A stretch of DNA of 64,000 nt from Flagellimonas taeanensis. GTDB taxonomy: Bacteria; Bacteroidota; Bacteroidia; Flavobacteriales; Flavobacteriaceae. Location: positions 114,864 through 178,863 of the forward strand of contig NZ_QXFO01000017.1 in NCBI RefSeq assembly GCF_003584105.1, written 5' to 3'. The position numbers were made by a program, and so were the translations under genes. This document shows positions 46,176 through 56,900 of the stretch, in pieces (the stretch's first letter is position 1; each line of letters starts with the position of its first letter). The notes below the pieces were generated by a model, which ran no database searches, was not told the origin of the DNA, and worked only from the letters and a program-made list of their open reading frames with translations.

Positions 46176-46994
46176 TTGGAGAAAAAGAAGATTCTGATAT
46201 TAGGGGCGAGCGGATTTGTGGGAAATGCCATATATAAAGAACTCTGCTCCTATTTCGACACTTACGGCACCTATTTTTCCAACCGTTCCTTTTCTACCAA
46301 CAAACAATTTTTCAGGTACGACCTGGAAGAGGACGATATTTTCCAGATTTTGGAAAAGGTACATCCAGATGTAATCATTTCTGCCCTACGAGGCAATTTT
46401 CCTGCGCAGATTCAGGCCCATCAGCATTTGATGGAATACTTGATGAAGAGCAAGGCCAAACTATACTTCATCTCTTCCGCCAACGTTTTTGACGCCTATA
46501 GCAAATACCCTTCCTATGAATACGATAAGACCTTGTCCGAAAGTGTCTTTGGCCGGCTCAAAATAAAGATCGAGAACATGATGATGCGGTTGCCCAAGGA
46601 AAAAACGGCCATATTGAGGGTCCCTATGGTCTTTGGGAACAAATCGCCTAGGGTGAGGGAAATCAAGGCCCTTCTGGACAGTAACGAGCCCATTGAAGTC
46701 TTTCCCAACCTCATCATCAATGTAACGAATGACGACAGGCTCACCCAGCAGATCCATTACCTCATCAACCGGAACAAGACCGGAATTTTCCATTTGGGCA
46801 GCAGCGACCTTATCCAACACGAGGAATTCATAAAAGATGTCATCCAGCGCATGGGCAATTACCATCCCATCCTCAAAAGGGTCTATACCACCAACGAGGA
46901 CCGCTATCTTGCCGCTTTGCCCAAGGACAACAAGCTCCCCAAAAATCTTCTCATCACTTGCCAAGAAATCATTGACCACCACATTCCGGTGTAA
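46176..46994 (+). CDS. NAD-dependent epimerase/reductase-like protein (RmlD-like SDR)
   Basis: 272 residues. The Rossmann motif KILILGASGFVGNAIY is at the very N-terminus, and a YxxxK-like site (SKYPSYEYDKTLSE) follows ISSANVFDAY. The pattern resembles dTDP-4-dehydrorhamnose reductases (RmlD) and other extended SDRs. The start must be TTG at 46176, because the nucleotide-binding motif begins four codons later and the next ATG lies deep inside. A TTG start 7 bp after gcvT suggests coupling with low expression. The substrate is unknown. Confidence 0.75.
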   Translation: MEKKKILILGASGFVGNAIYKELCSYFDTYGTYFSNRSFSTNKQFFRYDLEEDDIFQILEKVHPDVIISALRGNFPAQIQAHQHLMEYLMKSKAKLYFISSANVFDAYSKYPSYEYDKTLSESVFGRLKIKIENMMMRLPKEKTAILRVPMVFGNKSPRVREIKALLDSNEPIEVFPNLIINVTNDDRLTQQIHYLINRNKTGIFHLGSSDLIQHEEFIKDVIQRMGNYHPILKRVYTTNEDRYLAALPKDNKLPKNLLITCQEIIDHHIPV

Positions 46995-47045
46995 GGACAT
47001 TGGACTTTTTCAGGTGATTTGGTTAACTTTAGAAAAAAGCACAGC

Positions 47046-47330
47046 ATGGAAAAACTGACGGACAACGAAATCGAAAAAGCACTGCAGGGACTCCAAGGAT
47101 GGTCCCTCAACAATGGCTCCATATCGAAATCCTTCAAATTCAAGGACTTCAAAGAAGCTTTTTCCACAATGACACGGATTGCCTTTGAGTGTGAAGCACA
47201 GAACCATCATCCCAACTGGGAAAATGTCTATAACACCCTGAACATTGCCCTGAACACGCACGATGTGGGCGGTGTGACCCAAAAAGACATCCGTTTGGCC
47301 CAAAGTATTGAACGCATAGTAGGGGCATAA
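47046..47330 (+). CDS. 4a-hydroxytetrahydrobiopterin (pterin-4a-carbinolamine) dehydratase
   Basis: 94 residues, the usual size. The signature CEAQNHHPNWENVYNTLNIA, then LNTHDVGGVTQKDIRLA carries the catalytic His pair (HHP) and the later THD. The enzyme recycles the pterin cofactor after aromatic amino-acid hydroxylation. The ATG at 47046 was preferred over the in-frame ATG at 47019. It stands alone between the reductase-like gene and yebC. Confidence 0.92.
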   Translation: MEKLTDNEIEKALQGLQGWSLNNGSISKSFKFKDFKEAFSTMTRIAFECEAQNHHPNWENVYNTLNIALNTHDVGGVTQKDIRLAQSIERIVGA

Positions 47331-47352
47331 CTATCGAACCTATAAATCCATC

Positions 47353-47382
47353 TTGACAGCGGAGCTTTTTTTGCTAAATTTG
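47353..47382 (+). promoter_or_regulatory. Promoter of the YebC-family gene
   Basis: TTGAC (47353-47357) and TAAATTTG (47375-47382) have 19 bp between TTG and the -7 box, a good Bacteroidota promoter 26 bp upstream of the ATG. Confidence 0.55.
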
Positions 47383-47408
47383 CCCCCATCGATTACCACT
47401 TTATTACT

Positions 47409-48119
47409 ATGGGAAGAGCATTTGAATTTAGAAAAGCACGTAAAATGAAGCGTTGGGCAGCCATGTCCAAAGCGTTCACCAGAATTGGAAAAGATATTGT
47501 CATGGCCGTCAAAGAAGGTGGCCCCGACCCCGATGCCAATTCCAAACTGCGCGCCGTGATCCAGAATGCCAAGTCGGTGAACATGCCCAAGGACAATATT
47601 GAGCGAGCCATCAAAAGGGCTTCGGACAAAAGCCAGGGCGATTATAAAGAGGTGCTTTTTGAAGGCTATGCCCCACACGGAATCGCCATTTTGATAGAAA
47701 CCGCCACCGATAACAATACCCGTACCGTTGCGAACATCAGAAGCTATTTCAACAAATGCAACGGCAGCCTCGGGACTTCGGGGTCTGTGGAGTTCATGTT
47801 CGACCACACCTGCAATTTTACCATCAAGGCGGATGGGATAGATCTTGAGGAACTGGAATTGGAAATGATCGATTTTGGTGCGGAAGAGGTGTTTGCCGAT
47901 GAGGATGGTATCCATATCTATGCCCCGTTCGAAAATTTTGGCGCCATTCAAAAAGAACTGGAATCCAGGGAAATGGAGATTATTTCCTCAGGTTTTGAAC
48001 GCATCCCTCAAGTAACCAAACAATTATCGGAGGAAGAAGTGGCCGATGTGGAGAAATTGTTGGAAAAAATCGAGGAGGATGATGACGTCCAGAACGTGTA
48101 TCACACCATGCAGGAATAA
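47409..48119 (+). CDS. YebC/PmpR-family protein (TACO1 homologue)
   Basis: 236 residues. The N-terminal RKMKRWAAMSKAFTRIGKDI and NSKLRAVIQNAKSVNMPKDN, then IERAIKRAS, are the conserved YebC core. LFEGYAPHGIAILIETATDN, then GSLGTSGSVEFMFDH follow in the usual order. Members have been described as DNA-binding regulators and more recently as ribosome-associated factors that ease translation of difficult stretches such as proline runs. Which role applies here is not visible. It ends in a strong bidirectional terminator. Confidence 0.95.
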   Translation: MGRAFEFRKARKMKRWAAMSKAFTRIGKDIVMAVKEGGPDPDANSKLRAVIQNAKSVNMPKDNIERAIKRASDKSQGDYKEVLFEGYAPHGIAILIETATDNNTRTVANIRSYFNKCNGSLGTSGSVEFMFDHTCNFTIKADGIDLEELELEMIDFGAEEVFADEDGIHIYAPFENFGAIQKELESREMEIISSGFERIPQVTKQLSEEEVADVEKLLEKIEEDDDVQNVYHTMQE

Positions 48120-48131
48120 AAACACTTAGCA

Positions 48132-48161
48132 GTAAAAAAGCCCCGAAAACGGGGCTTTTAC
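48132..48161. terminator. Bidirectional terminator
   Basis: GTAAAAAAGCCCC and GGGGCTTTTAC flank GAAAAC, with T-rich sequence after. It lies between the convergent YebC-family and NagB-LmbE genes. Confidence 0.85.
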
Positions 48162-48191
48162 TTTTTATGTCCAGTGTTATTTCTTATCGGG

Positions 48192-50126
48192 TCAATACTT
48201 ATATCGTACAAAAGCCTCCATGGCCGCATAACTGGCCAACCCCAGAGATTGATATTTCAGTGCAGTTTCCTTGTTACGGTCCTCTGCCCTTACCCAGAAT
48301 TCCCTAAGGTCTTCACCTTGGAACATGACCCCATCCTTTTGGGTCTGGTGGTAAAATATGGCCTTGCGTTTCCTCAATACCTGAACAGGGCTCATGGGCA
48401 CGGCCATTTCTATCTCGTGGATCTCCCATTCGTGCCAAGCGCCCCTATAGAGCCATACCCAGCAATCCTTCATGAACGGCTTCCCCTTCAATTCCTTCAA
48501 AGAGGCGAACAGGGCCTCCAAACAGACACGGTGCGTACCATGCGGATCGGCCAGATCGCCCGCGGCATAGATCTGGTGCGGCTTTATTTTTTCTATGATA
48601 TCGTTCATGATCTGGATATCCTTCTCCCCAAGTGGGTTCTTCTTGATGGTCCCCGTTTCATAGAACGGTAGGTCCAAGAAGTGTACTTGGCTATCGGGAA
48701 TCCCCATATACCTTGTGGCCCCATAACTTTCGCTCCTACGGATGGTCCCCTTGACCTTGCGGACGATTTCCGAATCGTAATCTTCTTCGGTTTTTGCCTT
48801 GATATCCTTGATGACCTGCTCGAAAACAGAAGTATGGGATATGGCATCGGCCACTTCGGCAATCTTCAGCGCCTCATGATCGGCAACGGCAATGTTACCC
48901 GAGGTCTGATAGACAATATGCACTTCATGTCCCTGGGATACCAATCGATCGAAAGTGCCTCCCATGGAAATCACATCATCATCCGGATGTGGGCTGAAGA
49001 TGATCACCCTTTTTTGGGCAGGTTCGGCACGCTCAGGTCGGTTGGTATCATCCGCATTGGGTTTGCCCCCGGGCCATCCCGTAATGGTATGTTGAAGTCT
49101 ATTGAATGTCTTGATATTGAGTTCATAGGAGGAATGCTCGGAGCTCAAAAGGTCAGACATGCCCGAATCGTTATAATCCTTGTCGGTCAATTGCAGTACA
49201 GGCTTACCCTTTTCTAGGCTCAGCCAAACCACAGCTTTGTGGGTCAGGTCCGGTGTCCAATCACAGCTGCCCACCAACCATGGGGTATCTATTCGGGTCA
49301 GGTTCTGGGCCGCTTCCTTATCCAGGACAAAAGTGGTATTGGAGTGTTCCTGCAAATAGGTGGCAGGCACCTCAGAACTTATCTCCCCTTCCACAGTTTC
49401 CTTAACAATCTCGGATTTGTTCTGGCCCCAGGCCATTAGCACGATCCGTTTTGCTTTTCTAATGGTCCCGATCCCCATGGTGATGGCCTTTCTCGGCACA
49501 TTTTCAAGACCTTTGAAGGCTGGTGCGGCATCCACTCGTGTAATATGGTCCAAAGTGATGTCCCTGGTGGCCGAATTGAAGTGCGAACCTGGTTCGTTGA
49601 ACCCGATGTGTCCTGTACGGCCAATCCCCAACAGTTGAAAATCAAGTCCTCCGGCTGCCTCTATCTGTCTCTCATAGTCCTTGCAATAGTCCTGCAGGTC
49701 ATCAGCAGAAACGGTCCCGTCCGGAATATTGACGTTCGCTGCCGGAATGTCCACATGGTCGAACAAATGTTGGTGCATAAAATAATGGTAGCTCTGGATA
49801 TTATTCCTTTCCATGGGATAATACTCATCCAGATTGAAGGTGACCACGTTCTTGAAACTGAGTCCTTCGTCCTTGTGCATGCGTACCAGTTCCTCATATA
49901 CCCGTATGGGTGACGAACCAGTGGCAAGGCCGAGTACACAGGTCTGCCCTTTGTCCGCTTTTTCCCGGATCAAGGTTGCAATTTCCATCGCCACATGCAA
50001 GGATCCTTCCTTGGAGTCATCAAAGATGACATTGTGTATTTTTTCGAACCGGGTCTCCTCAAATTGCCCGGCCGGTCTGTATGCTATTGATTTGGATAAT
50101 ACCTTTGTTTCCATCTTCACTTTCAT
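48192..50126 (-). CDS. nagB: Glucosamine-6-phosphate deaminase fused to a LmbE/PIG-L deacetylase-like domain
   Basis: 644 residues. The N-terminal NagB domain (about 1-290) has LGLATGSSPIRVYEELVRMH, the catalytic FNLDEYYPM and LLGIGRTGHIGFNEPGS; it turns glucosamine-6-P into fructose-6-P and ammonia. The C-terminal PIG-L/LmbE domain (about 375-600) has the zinc-site signature IIFSPHPDDDVISMGGTFDR, then HEVHIVYQTSG, and a third ligand region (PHQIYAAGDLADPHGTHRV), as in N-acetyl-sugar de-N-acetylases. The fusion is known in Bacteroidota and would join de-acetylation and deamination of amino sugars. The SSS transporter gene lies 8 bp upstream in the same operon. Confidence 0.93.
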   Translation of the reverse strand: MKVKMETKVLSKSIAYRPAGQFEETRFEKIHNVIFDDSKEGSLHVAMEIATLIREKADKGQTCVLGLATGSSPIRVYEELVRMHKDEGLSFKNVVTFNLDEYYPMERNNIQSYHYFMHQHLFDHVDIPAANVNIPDGTVSADDLQDYCKDYERQIEAAGGLDFQLLGIGRTGHIGFNEPGSHFNSATRDITLDHITRVDAAPAFKGLENVPRKAITMGIGTIRKAKRIVLMAWGQNKSEIVKETVEGEISSEVPATYLQEHSNTTFVLDKEAAQNLTRIDTPWLVGSCDWTPDLTHKAVVWLSLEKGKPVLQLTDKDYNDSGMSDLLSSEHSSYELNIKTFNRLQHTITGWPGGKPNADDTNRPERAEPAQKRVIIFSPHPDDDVISMGGTFDRLVSQGHEVHIVYQTSGNIAVADHEALKIAEVADAISHTSVFEQVIKDIKAKTEEDYDSEIVRKVKGTIRRSESYGATRYMGIPDSQVHFLDLPFYETGTIKKNPLGEKDIQIMNDIIEKIKPHQIYAAGDLADPHGTHRVCLEALFASLKELKGKPFMKDCWVWLYRGAWHEWEIHEIEMAVPMSPVQVLRKRKAIFYHQTQKDGVMFQGEDLREFWVRAEDRNKETALKYQSLGLASYAAMEAFVRYKY

Positions 50127-50134
50127 TTATAGGA

Positions 50135-51949
50135 TTAGGTTAGGGATACTTTTATTTTTTTCCATGTCATGATCAAAAAGGTGCCGGATACTATGGCAAG
50201 GACCGTCAATATGGATGCCGATACCCATCGTCCATAGATCCAATATCCAGTGGCAAAAAGAATGCTGTATATGAGCACCGTGCCGACAATCATTGCCAAT
50301 ATGCCACTAGGGACACTCCACTTTTTTCCGGTACTGTTCAATTCCACACCTTCTGCCCTACTCTGCTGCTCTACTTTTTTCCAACCTGGGCCTCCTGGCT
50401 CTATCTTTCTACAAAAATCGTAGAGGACCTCTTTGCTCTCAGGCGATGTGGCATAGGTAGCGATGAGCCAAGCAATCGTTGTGACCAATACTACCATGGG
50501 ATATTCGCTCCAATCCGGCAGAAGGCCGCTATCGGTTGCAAATAGGTAGTCCCCAAGGGGGGTGAGCTTGAGCACCAGTGACAGGATCCCTGAAATGAAC
50601 ATGGCCGTGATCTCGCTCCAAGCATTGATACGCCACCAAAACCACCTCAAAATAAAAATCAATCCCGTGCCCGCTCCAAATACCAGCAATATTTCAAAAA
50701 GTTGGAGGGCATTTTGGAGTAAAAGGGCCAAGAGGGCACTCAAAACCATCAACCCAACGGTGGATAACCTGCCCACTGCTACCAATCTTTTTTCAGAAGC
50801 CCCGGGATTGACCCGTTCTTTGTAAAAATCATATACGATATAGGACGACCCCCAGTTCAACTGTGTGGAAATTGTGGACATATATGCTGCGACCAATGAG
50901 GCCAGTACCAGTCCCAACAAACCTGTCGGCAATTTGGTGAGCATGGCCGAATAAGCGAGGTCATGCCCCAGTTTGTCGTCCGCAACTATGGGAAACGCAG
51001 CTTGAAGGCTTTCCAAATCCGGGAAAACAACCAAAGAGGCCAGGGCCACCAATATCCATGGCCATGGTCGCATGGCATAGTGCATGATATTGAAGAAAAA
51101 AGTGGCGCCTATGGCATGCTTTTCATTTTTGGCGGAGAGCATCCGTTGGGCGATATAACCTCCACCACCGGGTTCCGCTCCTGGGTACCATGAACTCCAC
51201 CACTGAACCGCCAAGGGAATGATCAAAAGGGTGATCAATGCACTTTTATCATTCAAGTCAGGTAGGATGTTCAGTTTTTCTTTCACGACTTCATGGGATA
51301 GCAATGCATCAATGCCCCCCACCTCTGGTATGTTGACCAAATAGTAGGCTGCACCTATGGCTCCCCCCATGGCGACGAAGAAAAGGACAAAATCCGTATA
51401 GACCACTCCCTTAAAACCTCCAACGGCACTGAATATCACAGTGATGAGTCCTGCGCTCACCACGGTCTGCCAAGGTTCCAGACCTAGCATGATGCCTCCT
51501 ATCTTTATGGCGGCCAGGGTCACTGCCGACATGGTGATGACATTGAAGATGACACCAAGATAAACGGCCCTAAAACCTCTCAAAAAACGGGCAGGCTTGC
51601 CACCATACCTAAGTTCATAGAACTCAAGGTCAGTATTCACATTGGAACGTCTCCAGAGCCGTGCATAGACAAAGACCGTCAACAGCCCGGTCAGCAAGAA
51701 TGCCCACCAGACCCAGTTTCCCGATACGCCATTGGTACGGACAATATCCGTGACAAGATTGGGGGTATCCGTGGAAAAGGTGGTGGCCACCATGGAGATT
51801 CCCAAGAGCCACCAAGGCATGGTCCTTCCGGAAAGAAAGTATTCCGTACTGCTCTTTCCAGAGCTTTTTGACACGTAAAGACCTATGCTCAGGGTAATGG
51901 CAAAAAAGCCAAAAATGATTACATAGTCCAAAGTATTTAATGATATCAT
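50135..51949 (-). CDS. Sodium:solute symporter (SSS family)
   Basis: 604 residues with about 13-14 membrane helices. It starts TLDYVIIFGFFAITLSIGLY, followed by SSTEYFLSGRTMPWWLLGIS, then MVATTFSTDTPNLVTDI, the classic SSS N-terminal signature. Sodium-site helices recur further on (SLVAAYMSTISTQLNWGSSY). A hydrophilic loop about residues 490-545 precedes the last helices. It imports sugars or similar solutes with sodium, fitting the marine setting. The operon partner is NagB-LmbE, so an amino sugar such as (N-acetyl)glucosamine is a reasonable but unproven substrate. Confidence 0.9.
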   Translation of the reverse strand: MISLNTLDYVIIFGFFAITLSIGLYVSKSSGKSSTEYFLSGRTMPWWLLGISMVATTFSTDTPNLVTDIVRTNGVSGNWVWWAFLLTGLLTVFVYARLWRRSNVNTDLEFYELRYGGKPARFLRGFRAVYLGVIFNVITMSAVTLAAIKIGGIMLGLEPWQTVVSAGLITVIFSAVGGFKGVVYTDFVLFFVAMGGAIGAAYYLVNIPEVGGIDALLSHEVVKEKLNILPDLNDKSALITLLIIPLAVQWWSSWYPGAEPGGGGYIAQRMLSAKNEKHAIGATFFFNIMHYAMRPWPWILVALASLVVFPDLESLQAAFPIVADDKLGHDLAYSAMLTKLPTGLLGLVLASLVAAYMSTISTQLNWGSSYIVYDFYKERVNPGASEKRLVAVGRLSTVGLMVLSALLALLLQNALQLFEILLVFGAGTGLIFILRWFWWRINAWSEITAMFISGILSLVLKLTPLGDYLFATDSGLLPDWSEYPMVVLVTTIAWLIATYATSPESKEVLYDFCRKIEPGGPGWKKVEQQSRAEGVELNSTGKKWSVPSGILAMIVGTVLIYSILFATGYWIYGRWVSASILTVLAIVSGTFLIMTWKKIKVSLT

Positions 51950-52152
51950 AGGTTTGGTTTAAAGTAAGTTGGTTATATTATTAAATTCGGTGCACATCTT
52001 CAACAAATTTCGACATTGGATAGCACTGGGCAGTCAAGGAACGCCGTTATCCCCGCTTTCAGCTTCTGGGTTTCCAATCCGTTCACCTGCAATATCCATT
52101 TGTTCCGTTGGTTGCTATGTGGTTGTTTCACTATTGTTGCAATGTAAAAAAA

Positions 52153-52180
52153 GTAAAGGAAGAACGTGTTCTTCCTTTAC
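52153..52180 (-). terminator. Terminator of the susCD operon
   Basis: GTAAAGGAAGAAC and GTTCTTCCTTTAC form a perfect 13-bp stem around GT; on the minus strand it is followed by TTTTTTTAC. It separates susD from the SSS transporter operon. Confidence 0.88.
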
Positions 52181-52246
52181 TTAAATTAACTACAAATAAA
52201 ACTAACTCAAGCTATGAAATGATCATTGATTTCATAAAATCACTTA

Positions 52247-53932
52247 TTATTTGGCAAACCACAGTTTTGTTCCTTGCACATTTGCTCCCTGAATAGGTGC
52301 CACTGCAGAGAAATTTGGGTTGTCCTGAGCTCCAGATCCATAACGCAAACGCTGTGGATAGGCCCCGTTAAGGGTCCCTAATTCATAAATGACAGGATCT
52401 GTTACTCCAGCTGCCAATTCAGCAGGATAACCAGTATCACGGACCACTGCCCAAGCTTCAAACCCATCGGTGTAGCTGGCCAACCACCTTTGGTGGGCTA
52501 TCTTTTCCAGCTTTTCATCCAATGTACCCACGGTAATATCCGCGGCCGCTTCTGTAGCAATATAGGTGTCCGCATCTCCATCGGAAACGCCCCATATCCT
52601 CATGGCTTCTTTGATTCCCTTCGCAAACAGGTCTTGGGCATCTCCAGAAGCTCCCTGAAGTCCGTTCAACACAGCTTCGGCCTGTAAGAAATAGGATTCG
52701 GCACTGGTAAGGACGATTTCTGGATAAGCATCCACCTGTGATCCCTTTTGCTGGGTGACCATCTCACTGGGCAAGCTGAACATGTCATAACGTATGTAAG
52801 GCATGATATCCCCGTTCACCCTAGTCGGAAGTCCGATGTATTGTCCACCGGGCACTTCAATGGTGGTTTCGTTCCCGTTGACCGTTACAGTATAATCCGC
52901 TCCTGCCCTGTCAAGCGTTGCAACAACAAAATCGACCCTGGTCTGAAAATTGGGGTCACTACCATCATTCACATAAACGAAGGATCCACCCACAATAGGG
53001 TTTGCATATACGGACAGGCGGGGATCGTTGTTATCCTGCAACATGTTGATTAGGATATTGCTCACGGTCCATTTTGAACCAGTTCCTCCAAAGTTGTGCC
53101 ATACATCCCCATAGGCAGCAGCAGCCCACTGGTCGATCACAAAATCCTTCTCCATTACTACACTTCCAGTGGCATCGTCCAATAAAGGTGCCGCTAATGC
53201 CTCACTGATCGCAGTAGCTGCAAAATCATCTCCATCGGCTCCAAGTGCCCGCATCCCTATCCTCAATTTCAAGGTATTTGCAAGTTTTTTCCACTTTTGC
53301 AAATCTCCACCACAGTATAGATCGTTCGACCCCGCATCATCAACTCCCAAACCGGTTCGCTCTTCGGAACCGATTATGGCCATAGCTTCATCCAACTCGG
53401 CAATGATGCCTTTATAAATCACCTGTTGGGTATCATATTTTGGTGTCAGGATACCTTCTACTCCTGCTTCCGTATAGGGTACCATCCCAAAAGTCTCGGT
53501 GTACATTTGGTAATATAGCCCTTTCATGATCAAGGCCATGGCATACATATATTCATTCTCAAGCTCACCACCTTCTTTCACAAAATCGGTAAAACCTTTA
53601 AGATTACCCAAGTAGCCCGCTAGCCAACCGTAGGCTGCATCGGTATACCCGGTATCGTAGGTATATCCCAATCCATCTGACCACCAACAGCCACTGAAAC
53701 CAAATGTGAACTGTCCAGCAAACCTATCTGCATGGATCAGATGTGCTCTCCAATAGGGAAAACGATCTGGGGAATACAATTTGTACTGGGTATCGGTCAA
53801 AAAGAACTTGGCACTTACCTCATCGGAAAGAAATCCGTTCTGATCGGTATTGATTTCATCAAAACTTTTGGTACATGAAAATATTGTGACCGAACAAATC
53901 AGGCCCAATAGTATGTTTTTTTGTTTTCTCAT
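52247..53932 (-). CDS. SusD/RagB-like surface glycan-binding lipoprotein
   Basis: 561 residues from the ATG at 53932. The signal peptide MRKQKNILLGLICSVTIFSC ends in a lipobox (IFSC), followed by TKSFDEINTDQNG, the usual start of SusD-like type 2 proteins. TPR-like helices contain YMYAMALIMKGLYYQMYTET and the end has QRLRYGSGAQDNPNFSA. SusD proteins sit on the outer surface, close the SusC channel like a lid and capture oligosaccharides. It lies 12 bp after the susC stop, and the pair forms one transcript ended by the hairpin at 52153-52180. Confidence 0.92.
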   Translation of the reverse strand: MRKQKNILLGLICSVTIFSCTKSFDEINTDQNGFLSDEVSAKFFLTDTQYKLYSPDRFPYWRAHLIHADRFAGQFTFGFSGCWWSDGLGYTYDTGYTDAAYGWLAGYLGNLKGFTDFVKEGGELENEYMYAMALIMKGLYYQMYTETFGMVPYTEAGVEGILTPKYDTQQVIYKGIIAELDEAMAIIGSEERTGLGVDDAGSNDLYCGGDLQKWKKLANTLKLRIGMRALGADGDDFAATAISEALAAPLLDDATGSVVMEKDFVIDQWAAAAYGDVWHNFGGTGSKWTVSNILINMLQDNNDPRLSVYANPIVGGSFVYVNDGSDPNFQTRVDFVVATLDRAGADYTVTVNGNETTIEVPGGQYIGLPTRVNGDIMPYIRYDMFSLPSEMVTQQKGSQVDAYPEIVLTSAESYFLQAEAVLNGLQGASGDAQDLFAKGIKEAMRIWGVSDGDADTYIATEAAADITVGTLDEKLEKIAHQRWLASYTDGFEAWAVVRDTGYPAELAAGVTDPVIYELGTLNGAYPQRLRYGSGAQDNPNFSAVAPIQGANVQGTKLWFAK

Positions 53933-53944
53933 TTTCAGCAATTT

Positions 53945-56900
53945 TTAAAAGTTTACATTTAAACTAAGCCCGAAACTCCTTGTAGAAGGAAGGGCATAGA
54001 AAAGAACACCTTGGCTGAAGTTGGATGTGGAATAGCTTGATTCGGGATCAAAGTTATCAACATCCTTGTACAGAAACAAGAGATTCCTACCAACAGCACT
54101 TATGGATGCATTGGTTATGAAAGTGTTGTCCAAAATCTTCTTTGGAAAGTTATAGGTAAGGCTCACTTCACGCAAACGCACGTTGGTCTGGTCATAAACA
54201 TATTCCGAACCGATTGTGCTGACAGCTCCCCAATAATCCTGGGCACTGATGGTGGTGGTGTTGGGAGAGAATGTCCCATCGCCATTGTCCACGACGCCTT
54301 CTACCAAAACTCCACCTTCCCGGTACTGCAAGGTCCTTTCGGAAACCCCAGCGGCATCAAGTCCGGCATCGGTACCTGAATACACCTCGCCCCCGATCCT
54401 GAAATCGATCAAGGTGTTCAGGCTGAAGTTTTTATAACGGAACGTGTTCGTGAAACCTCCCACTGCATCAGGCTGATAGTTGCCGAATTTTTGACGCTCG
54501 GAAGTCGCTTGTGGCCTTCCTTCAGCGGTCAAGATCAATTGACCTTCATCGTTGCGCAACCAAGTGGTGGTCTCTATATCACCAAATCCTTGTCCTACCC
54601 TGGCCACTGTGGATACTCTTCCCGTGTTACTGCTACTGAACTCAAAAAAGTCCTGTCCTTCGACCAAGCTTTCCAATTTATTGCGGTTCCTGGAAACATT
54701 GATGGAAGTTTCCCAAGAGAAATTCTCCGTCTGTACAGGTGTTCCCCCTACCAATATCTCAAAACCTTTGTTGGAAATCTCCCCTACATTGGTCCTAAAA
54801 TTACTGTATCCAGACCCTGGATCCAAAGGCACATCGAATATCAAGTCTTTAGAACTGATGCTGTAGTACGAAAGGTCAGTATAGAACCTGTTGTTGAAGG
54901 CCCTCAATTCCAAACCGAACTCAGTGGACTGTACATCCTCTGGACGAAGACTTTCACTGAAAAGAGTGGTTTCCCTGGTCACGGTCACATTGTCCAAAAA
55001 GCCGTTGGCCGCAATCCTGAACAAGTTCACCAATTGTTGTGGATCGGTATCGTTACCAACACTGGCCACACTTCCCCTAACTTTCAACAGGTTGATATCG
55101 CTTCCTAGGTCAAAAGCTTCATTCAACAGCACACTTAAACTTGCGGAGCTATAAAAATAGGAACGGTTCTCGGCTGCTAGGGCAGAAGACCAGTCGTTCC
55201 TTCCAGTCAAATCCAAATAGATCATATCGTCATAGGCCAAGGAGATGGCCCCATACACGGAATTGACATTCTTCTTGATCAATGCACTTTGTGTAGCGAA
55301 CAGATTTTCCGTATTGTCCAAAAAGGGTCTTCCGGGAATTTTAATGTTCTCCCCCCTAGTGCTGGAGCTTATGGTAGAGAAACGCAATGCGTTGGCACCC
55401 ACGTTGGCATTCAGGTTGAATTTTTCACTCAAATCTTTGTTGAACATCAACAAGAAATCGTAGTTGGTCTCTGTCCTTTTATTCTTTCCGTAATTTACCC
55501 GACCTGAAGGGAAGAAATGATGTCCCGTCCTGGTGATGGCTTCCGTGTCTTGGGAAATATCATCGGTACCTACCCTCACAAAAGCGGAAAGCCAATCGTT
55601 AAATTCATATTGCAGCTTGGCAAAACCTGTTATTCTGGAACGTCTGTCCATGTTGGAATCGTGCTGCAATATCCAGTATGGGTTACCTCCGGATGCTGTT
55701 GGCGCAACCACTCCATAGGGATTGGTCGGATCCAAAGGGTTCTCAAAATTTTGGTATTGCTTCAAATCATTGATGCGGACATTTCGTGCCAAGGGCCACA
55801 AATAAGCCATTACACCTTCCGTACCCTGGGTAGGCCTGTTTTTTGCCTTTTGAAGGAAATAGGTCACCCTTGCATCCAAAGTCAGTTTATCCGATAGGTT
55901 GGTAAATGCACGAAGGTTGAAGTTGTCCCTATCCACATTTGAATTTGGAAGAATGGACTGAAGGTCAGAATTGGTATAGGAAAAACGAACAGAAGAAGTT
56001 TCGTTCCCTGAACTCAATGAAAGGGTATTGATAAAGCTAGTCCCTGTCTCAAAAAAGTCCTCCACATTGTTGGGTTGGGCCTCATAGGCTCTCATTTCCC
56101 CATTGTAGGCCAAACGCTCGGAACCGTCAAAACGAGGTCCCCAAGAACTGGTTCCCCTCACTGCAGCCACTTGTGCCGATAAAGGATCACTAGGGTTTAT
56201 GGTCGGAAAGTTTCCATCCGTACCACGACCGTATTCATTTTGGTACTTCGGCAAAACGAACGGGTTCTCAAAAGTGGCACTTGAGGTGAACGAGATACCC
56301 ATTCCTTTTTTCAACGCTCCTTTCTTCGTAGTGATGATGATGACCCCGTTACTTGCCCTGGAACCATAAAGAGCGGCCGCGTTGGGTCCTTTTAGAACAG
56401 AGAGGGATTCGATATCATCTGGGTTGATGTCAGAAATACCTGTTCCCAAATCGGGGATACTGAACTCCCCTGCCCCGGTAGGTGCACTTAGTGCACTGTT
56501 GTCAATCGGCACACCATCCACTACATATAAGGGTTGGTTGTTGCCGCTTATGGAGTTGTTACCACGTATGACCACACGGGTACCTCCACCAGGACCTGAA
56601 GTGGTCCTTGAAACGACCACACCTGCCACTTTACCCGCAAGTGAGTTCACCACGTTAGGTTCTTTTACCAAGGAAACCTCATCTCCCTGCACCTCTGTGA
56701 CAGCATAGCCCAGGGACTTTTTCTCCCTGCTGATACCCAACGCCGTAACAACTACTTCTCCCAGTTGTTGTGCATCTTCCTTCATGGTCACATTAATAGT
56801 CGACCTACCATTGATCGACATTTCTACGGTCTCCATTCCCAATGAGGAAAAGACCAGTATAGCATTGCCATCCGAAACGACAATACTATAATTTCCGTCA